DNA of 9,301 nt, from contig CAYGZY010000055.1 of NCBI GenBank assembly GCA_964354485.1, positions 1 to 9,301 on the forward strand, read 5' to 3'. A model generated the notes under the pieces. It was not told the origin of the DNA. It worked only from the letters and a program-made list of their open reading frames with translations, and did no database searches. Shown piece after piece: positions 5,672 to 9,301 of the stretch (within the stretch, counting starts at the first letter, position 1; the number at the start of each line of letters is the position of its first letter). The stretch comes from CAYGXH01 sp964354485. Its GTDB lineage: Bacteria > Bacteroidota > Ignavibacteria > UBA10030 > SZUA-254. The position numbers and the translations under genes are program-made.

Positions 5672-8600
5672 ATGCCGGTCATTCTGACAAAGAATTATCG
5701 GAAGCGCATCGGGAGTATCACCGGTGAAGTACTGGAACGTCTTGCTAAAAATGACAGTCATACGTTTGTCTACGTTGCTCCCACCAAGCGCAAAATCCGC
5801 GATTTGCAAAGGGAATTCCTGCAAGCTACGCCTGGAAAGACAGCGCCTGCCTTCGACCTGTTTACCCTCGAAACACTCGCGGCACAGCTCTATGTGCTCC
5901 TCTGCCCGCCAAGACGCCTGATATCTGGACCGGAACAGGCTGTCCTCATCGACGAGGCAATCATGTCGGTTTCTCATCGGCTTCAATACTTCCGGCTACG
6001 GGGATCGCCGAAAAGACTTACCAAAGGAACGCTTCTAAGAATTATTAACGTCATTAATGCGCTGAAAGAAAAAGGCGTTTACCTTACAGCGCTCCGCAGT
6101 GAAGCCGATACGGTTGAAAAGTATGAACGGCCGAAGCTCAACGATATCCTCCTCATCTACGAAAAATATGAACAACTCCTCGGCGACAGGTTTGCAGACT
6201 CCGGAGGATTGTTTAAACATGTCAATGAACAGTGGGATCCGCGCGTGTCGGCGGAAGCGTTCAGTTCTCATTTTGGCGGGGTTGATACTATCTTCGTATC
6301 CGGGTTCGATGAGTTCGCGAATCCTGAGCTTACAATGCTGAATAACCTTTCGAATGTTGACGGCATGGGAATGGTGATCTCCTTCGACTACAATCTAGAA
6401 AACGATGAAGTATTCGGTCATTTGAAGGAGAATTACGAAAAATTTCTCGAAATGGGTTTTAAAAAAATCACGACAAAAAAATCGGCGGGAAAAGAATATC
6501 ACAGGAAAATTACGGAATGTCTTTTTCAACCGACAAGAGAAACTGATAAATTTGCCGCCCAATCCCGCCTCACAGTAATTGCCGCCAAGGATCGCAGGGA
6601 TGAGGCGGACATAATTGCAAAAATCATTCGACATCTTATCCGAGAACAGCCTAAACGGCCAATCGATAAAATCTGTGTCGCAACGTTCCGGCCGGATCTG
6701 TACACGCAACACTTCAGGGAGATATTCGAACAATACGGCATTCCGGCAAATATTACAGACAGATACTATCTCGATCAATCACCCATCGTGGTTGCGATCC
6801 TTTCGCTTCTGATGATTCATCAGCGTGATTTCATGGTTTCCGATATCATGCGTGCACTCTCGAGCGTGTATGTACGTCTAACATACAATGGGAAACCAAT
6901 CGATGCCGGAGCGCTCTACGAATCTGCATATATATTGAAGATTACCGGCGGATTCTCGGCATGGATAAAGAAAATTGGAGATCGGTTACGGCTAGCGGAA
7001 ACAAGGGCGCGGGAAGCAGACCATGAAAGAGATAAAAACCGTCTGCAGCATGAGGCTGATGTATTGCGGGATACTGAAGTTACTCTTCATGTTCTCCGGG
7101 ATCTCCTCAAAAACTTCGATGAAGCCATGACGCCAAGGGGCTTTAAAGAACGACTTCTCCGGCTTATCGATAGTGTGAATCTTACCGATAACATACTCCG
7201 CGGGAGGTTTGCACTCAGGGATGATGATCAGCTTGAGAAAGATACCCGGGCGCTGGAGAAATTCCTTGATTTTATCGATGAGTTTTTAGAGATTCTTGCT
7301 CTCGAAGGGAAGGGAGAGGCGGTCGAACACCTGCCGTTCTATCTTAACCGGCTGCGGGAGTCGATGACACAGGTCAGGTATAACATCCGGCAGAAGTACG
7401 GATACGGTGTTGCGGTTACGTCAATGGACGAGACGCGCGGTCTCGATTTCGATGTGATGATACTGGCGGGGATGGTGGATGGTGAATTTCCGCCGGTATA
7501 CAGACCTGAGATATTCTTTAGTTCAACTCAGCGGTTACTCCGTGAAAAGTATCACCTCCATGAGCACCGGTACCTGTTTTACCAGATGTTATGCAACTTC
7601 ACTGAACACCTCTACATCACATACCCGCAGACTGAAGGAGAAAATGAACTCATTCAGTCGACGTTCATTGATGCCCTGATGGAGGTTGTTGATGTGGAGG
7701 ATTCTCGCCAAGAGTACCCGCCATTTCTCTCAGGGATTCTTTATACGAAATTGGATGCTGTCCGCCATATCGGAATCGTTGTGGGGAATGGAGGTTCGAC
7801 GGAGCATGAACTCGGGAAAATTGCCGGCAATGAGACAAATAGAAAAATTGCCCGGCACGTTCAGGGACTTCGCACCCGTATGGATGTTGAAAAAGCGCGC
7901 ATGGAAGGTGGAACATACCCTGAATTCCGCGGTATCATCAGCGGTAAGCTTGAGAGCAGTACTGAAAAGGCCCTCTCAGATATGCGAAACAGGATATACT
8001 CTGTCACTCAGTTAGAGACGTATGGCAAGTGCCCGTTTCACTACTTTGCAGAGCGGCTCCTTCGTCTCAATGTCATTGAGGAGATCGATGAAGAATTGAC
8101 ACCTCTCGAAAGAGGTGGTCTTATTCATGATGTACTCTTTGAATTTTATCTCGACAGAAGAATTCGCGGCTTAAAATCACTTCGGGAGGTCAGCGACAAA
8201 GATTTTAGCGATGCTTTCAAGAACATATGTGACATAACGAAGAAGAAGCTCTCCTCGCTCGGTATTTCAAGTCCGTTCTGGGAATTGGAGGAAGAGCGAA
8301 TCTTCGGGTCAAGTAACCGAAAAGGAGTTCTGCAGGAATTCCTTGAATTCGAACGGGATCAGGACTTTATTGTGTCACCGTCGTACTTTGAGGCGGAATT
8401 TGGCGCTAGACGGATGAAGGGGAAGGGAACTGATCCGTCTCTCTCCACAGAAATCCCGATCAGCACCGGTGACGGTAATGTACGATTAAGAGGCAAAATC
8501 GACCGTATAGATACAGGCGATTCCATATTCCGCATCATTGATTATAAGACAGGAACAACCACACCAGACCGTGAATCCATCGATAAGGGAGTAAGTCTCC

Positions 8601-8995
8601 AGCTGCCGGTCTACTTGTACGCCGTCGAGGAGATGCTGAAGCGGGCGAGCGGTAAAGATTGGAAGGGCGTAGCGGGTGTATACTATGTACTAACTCCGAA
8701 GGTTAAGGAAACGCTCGGAATCGGAGATATAAGTCACAGAAAGAAAGTGTTTAACGCCGGGCTGAAATCTAAACAGTTGTGCGCCAATGAGAGTGAACTG
8801 CGTCAGGTTATTCAGCGGACTCTGGACTACATAAATGAGTATGTAGATAAAATTGCAGCCGGACAATTCCCGGTTGAACCAAAAGTAACAAAGAAGGTTT
8901 GCGAATGGTGCGATCATAAGACAATCTGCCGGATCCAATTGAAATCACTCCTTTCCTCAGAGACGACTGAGGAGGGAAACAATGAGAAAGAATAA
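5672..8995 (+). CDS. AddB/RexB-like PD-(D/E)XK nuclease with Fe-S cluster motif
   Basis: A 1107-residue protein of the AddB/RexB type, the subunit that with AddA/RexA resects double-strand DNA ends for recombination. The N-terminal and middle parts follow the inactive-helicase layout: FVYVAP at 32-37, a VSGFDEF strand around D213, and VTSMDETRGLDFDVMILAGM with GEFP at 583-607. The C-terminal nuclease has H819 (GGLIHDVL), D944 (GKIDRID), D957-Y-K959 (IIDYKTG) and Q977/Y981 (QLPVYLY). C787 with C1077, C1080 and C1086 match the four cysteines that hold the AddB iron-sulphur cluster. Where AddB has its GxxGSGKT Walker A loop, this protein reads LTKNYRKR, so ATP binding there is unlikely, as in RexB and RecC. 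No AddA gene is in the window; the next gene is pfkA. The start has no clear Shine-Dalgarno and is probably coupled to the 63-residue gene. Confidence 0.88.
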   Translation: MPVILTKNYRKRIGSITGEVLERLAKNDSHTFVYVAPTKRKIRDLQREFLQATPGKTAPAFDLFTLETLAAQLYVLLCPPRRLISGPEQAVLIDEAIMSVSHRLQYFRLRGSPKRLTKGTLLRIINVINALKEKGVYLTALRSEADTVEKYERPKLNDILLIYEKYEQLLGDRFADSGGLFKHVNEQWDPRVSAEAFSSHFGGVDTIFVSGFDEFANPELTMLNNLSNVDGMGMVISFDYNLENDEVFGHLKENYEKFLEMGFKKITTKKSAGKEYHRKITECLFQPTRETDKFAAQSRLTVIAAKDRRDEADIIAKIIRHLIREQPKRPIDKICVATFRPDLYTQHFREIFEQYGIPANITDRYYLDQSPIVVAILSLLMIHQRDFMVSDIMRALSSVYVRLTYNGKPIDAGALYESAYILKITGGFSAWIKKIGDRLRLAETRAREADHERDKNRLQHEADVLRDTEVTLHVLRDLLKNFDEAMTPRGFKERLLRLIDSVNLTDNILRGRFALRDDDQLEKDTRALEKFLDFIDEFLEILALEGKGEAVEHLPFYLNRLRESMTQVRYNIRQKYGYGVAVTSMDETRGLDFDVMILAGMVDGEFPPVYRPEIFFSSTQRLLREKYHLHEHRYLFYQMLCNFTEHLYITYPQTEGENELIQSTFIDALMEVVDVEDSRQEYPPFLSGILYTKLDAVRHIGIVVGNGGSTEHELGKIAGNETNRKIARHVQGLRTRMDVEKARMEGGTYPEFRGIISGKLESSTEKALSDMRNRIYSVTQLETYGKCPFHYFAERLLRLNVIEEIDEELTPLERGGLIHDVLFEFYLDRRIRGLKSLREVSDKDFSDAFKNICDITKKKLSSLGISSPFWELEEERIFGSSNRKGVLQEFLEFERDQDFIVSPSYFEAEFGARRMKGKGTDPSLSTEIPISTGDGNVRLRGKIDRIDTGDSIFRIIDYKTGTTTPDRESIDKGVSLQLPVYLYAVEEMLKRASGKDWKGVAGVYYVLTPKVKETLGIGDISHRKKVFNAGLKSKQLCANESELRQVIQRTLDYINEYVDKIAAGQFPVEPKVTKKVCEWCDHKTICRIQLKSLLSSETTEEGNNEKE

Positions 8996-9065
8996 TATTT
9001 TGTATATTATTGCCGTTCCAACCATTTTTACCAAACGAGGTACGGTAAAAATAATTATGGTGTAA
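8982..9065 (+). CDS. Possible 27-residue small protein or leader peptide ahead of pfkA
   Basis: A GGAGGG at 8971-8976, 5 bases before an ATG, is one of the best ribosome binding sites in the window. It opens a 27-codon frame beginning MRKNNILYIIAVPTIF and ending KIIMV, overlapping the end of the AddB-like gene by 14 bases in another frame. The peptide is basic and hydrophobic. The last third of the frame is built on a perfect inverted repeat (9024-9052), and two alternative hairpins lie just after the stop. This could be a leader peptide, a real tiny protein, the stump of a lost gene, or chance, since the Shine-Dalgarno also encodes Glu-Glu-Gly of the nuclease tail. Confidence 0.35.
   Translation: MRKNNILYIIAVPTIFTKRGTVKIIMV
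9024..9052. repeat. Perfect 9-bp inverted repeat between the AddB-like gene and pfkA
   Basis: ATTTTTACC (9024-9032) and GGTAAAAAT (9044-9052) are perfectly complementary around an 11-base loop. The stem is AT-rich and no T tract follows, so it is not a standard intrinsic terminator. The symmetry would suit a dimeric regulator's operator or a read-through-limiting hairpin at the end of the operon. Part of the loop (GGTA) offers an alternative pairing with the TACC of the left arm. Confidence 0.5.
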
Positions 9066-9067
9066 GT

Positions 9068-9095
9068 ATCCCGACTTCTCCTGGCGGGATCAGGA
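9068..9095 (+). repeat. Two mutually exclusive hairpins upstream of pfkA
   Basis: ATCCCG (9068-9073) pairs with CGGGAT (9085-9090) around 11 bases; TCCTG (9079-9083) pairs with CAGGA (9091-9095) around 7 bases. The arms interleave, so only one can form at a time. The first begins two bases after the stop of the mini-ORF. No T tract follows either. This may act as a rho-independent pause or mRNA end, or be coincidental. Confidence 0.35.
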
Positions 9096-9108
9096 AAGTG
9101 TGTTAAGG

Positions 9109-9137
9109 TTGAACGGACATCAGTTACCAATTATTAG
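9109..9137 (+). promoter_or_regulatory. Candidate sigma-70-type promoter for pfkA
   Basis: TTGAAC (9109-9114) and TATTAG (9132-9137) are separated by exactly 17 bases; each hexamer matches the housekeeping consensus at four of six positions. Transcription would begin around 9144, giving a leader of about 18 bases before the ATG at 9162. It would place the upstream hairpins outside this transcript. Confidence 0.35.
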
Positions 9138-9161
9138 TGAATTCATTACATGGAAGAGAAA

Positions 9162-9301
9162 ATGCAAACTGTATTGAAACGGATCGGTGTTCTCACAGGC
9201 GGCGGCGACTGCCCGGGCCTTAACGCGGTTATTCGGAGCATCGCCAAACCAGCTTTATCTTATTTTAATGCAAAAGTCATCGGGATCGAGGATGGATTTG
9301 A
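9162..9301 (+). CDS. pfkA: 6-phosphofructokinase, N-terminal part (cut by window edge)
   Basis: The first 46 codons of a PfkA-family phosphofructokinase, which phosphorylates fructose 6-phosphate to fructose 1,6-bisphosphate in glycolysis. RIGVLTGGGDCPGLNAVIRS, residues 7-26, is the N-terminal phosphoryl-donor-binding glycine-rich loop, followed by VIGIEDGF. The GGGDCPGLN form, in place of the SGGDAPGMN of E. coli PfkA, is typical of the group III branch, which contains both ATP- and pyrophosphate-dependent enzymes. The donor-deciding residue near position 104 lies outside the window, so the donor cannot be told. An in-frame ATG exists at 9150, but GGAAGAG lies at proper spacing only for the ATG at 9162, and the candidate promoter leaves too little leader for the earlier one. 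Confidence 0.92.
   Translation, partial: MQTVLKRIGVLTGGGDCPGLNAVIRSIAKPALSYFNAKVIGIEDGF

Noticed and set aside
5824..5842. TPGKT at residues 53-57 of the AddB-like protein as a Walker A motif
   Set aside because: It lacks the first glycine of GxxxxGK[ST] and lies after, not before, the FVYVAP strand where the P-loop should be.
5399..5986. 195-codon open frame on the minus strand across the membrane-protein end, small ORF and nuclease start
   Set aside because: It is antisense to three plus-strand genes with Shine-Dalgarno and coupling evidence, and its peptide has no recognisable domain.
8100..8117. Perfect CACCTCT/AGAGGTG hairpin with a CGAA loop
   Set aside because: It lies over the codons just before nuclease motif I of the AddB-like protein, where coding constraint explains the sequence well enough.
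9150..9161. ATG at 9150 as the pfkA start
   Set aside because: No Shine-Dalgarno precedes it; GGAAGAG fits the ATG at 9162, and the family N-terminus needs only a few residues before RIGVLTGGG.
1..9301. CRISPR array, tRNA/rRNA genes, insertion sequences or prophage genes
   Set aside because: No regularly spaced direct repeats, cloverleaf-like arms, transposase or phage motifs were seen on either strand.

Overview
The window reads as ordinary bacterial chromosome of mid GC content. Genes are densely packed, many have visible Shine-Dalgarno sequences (AGGAG, GAGG, AAAGGA, GGGGG), and neighbouring genes are typically translationally coupled. The gene content (zinc-finger anti-sigma/ECF pair, secreted GH36-type glycosidase, RmuC, YciO, AddB/RexB-like nuclease, GGGDCPGLN-type phosphofructokinase) suggests a diderm bacterium, perhaps of the broad FCB assemblage (Ignavibacteria/Marinimicrobia/Calditrichota-like). 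That assignment is an inference, held with low confidence. The clear Shine-Dalgarno use argues against a typical Bacteroidia genome.

Layout. 1-688 (minus strand): an ECF sigma factor followed by its overlapping-spaced zinc-finger anti-sigma factor, which is cut by the left edge. 689-862: a divergent promoter region with a nested inverted repeat. 863-2965 (+): a signal-peptide-bearing GH36/melibiase-like alpha-galactosidase. 2966-3139: a gap with a weak terminator-like hairpin. 3140-4225 (+): rmuC, ending in overlapping hairpins and a T tract. 4268-4888 (+): yciO. 4963-5490, 5477-5668 and 5672-8995 (+): a tightly packed three-gene run of a four-helix membrane protein, a 63-residue charged protein and a 1107-residue AddB/RexB-like PD-(D/E)XK nuclease. 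8996-9161: a short gap with a well-placed mini-ORF, two inverted repeats and a candidate promoter. 9162-9301 (+): the N-terminus of 6-phosphofructokinase, cut by the right edge. No gene-free stretch exceeds 300 bases.

How the genes may work together. The sigma/anti-sigma pair is probably a self-contained regulatory switch, and the divergent glycosidase is a possible but unproven target. RmuC and the AddB-like protein both belong to DNA end-processing/recombination families and lie about 1.4 kb apart on the same strand. The AddB-like protein keeps its nuclease and Fe-S residues but has no Walker A motif, and no AddA is present in the window. The most interesting unexplained parts are the small charged protein coupled to the AddB-like gene, the mini-ORF/hairpin arrangement ahead of pfkA, and a short segment resembling a dispersed repeat that encodes the tail of the membrane protein. 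I did not see a convincing wholly new system; the nuclease run is the best candidate for a second look.
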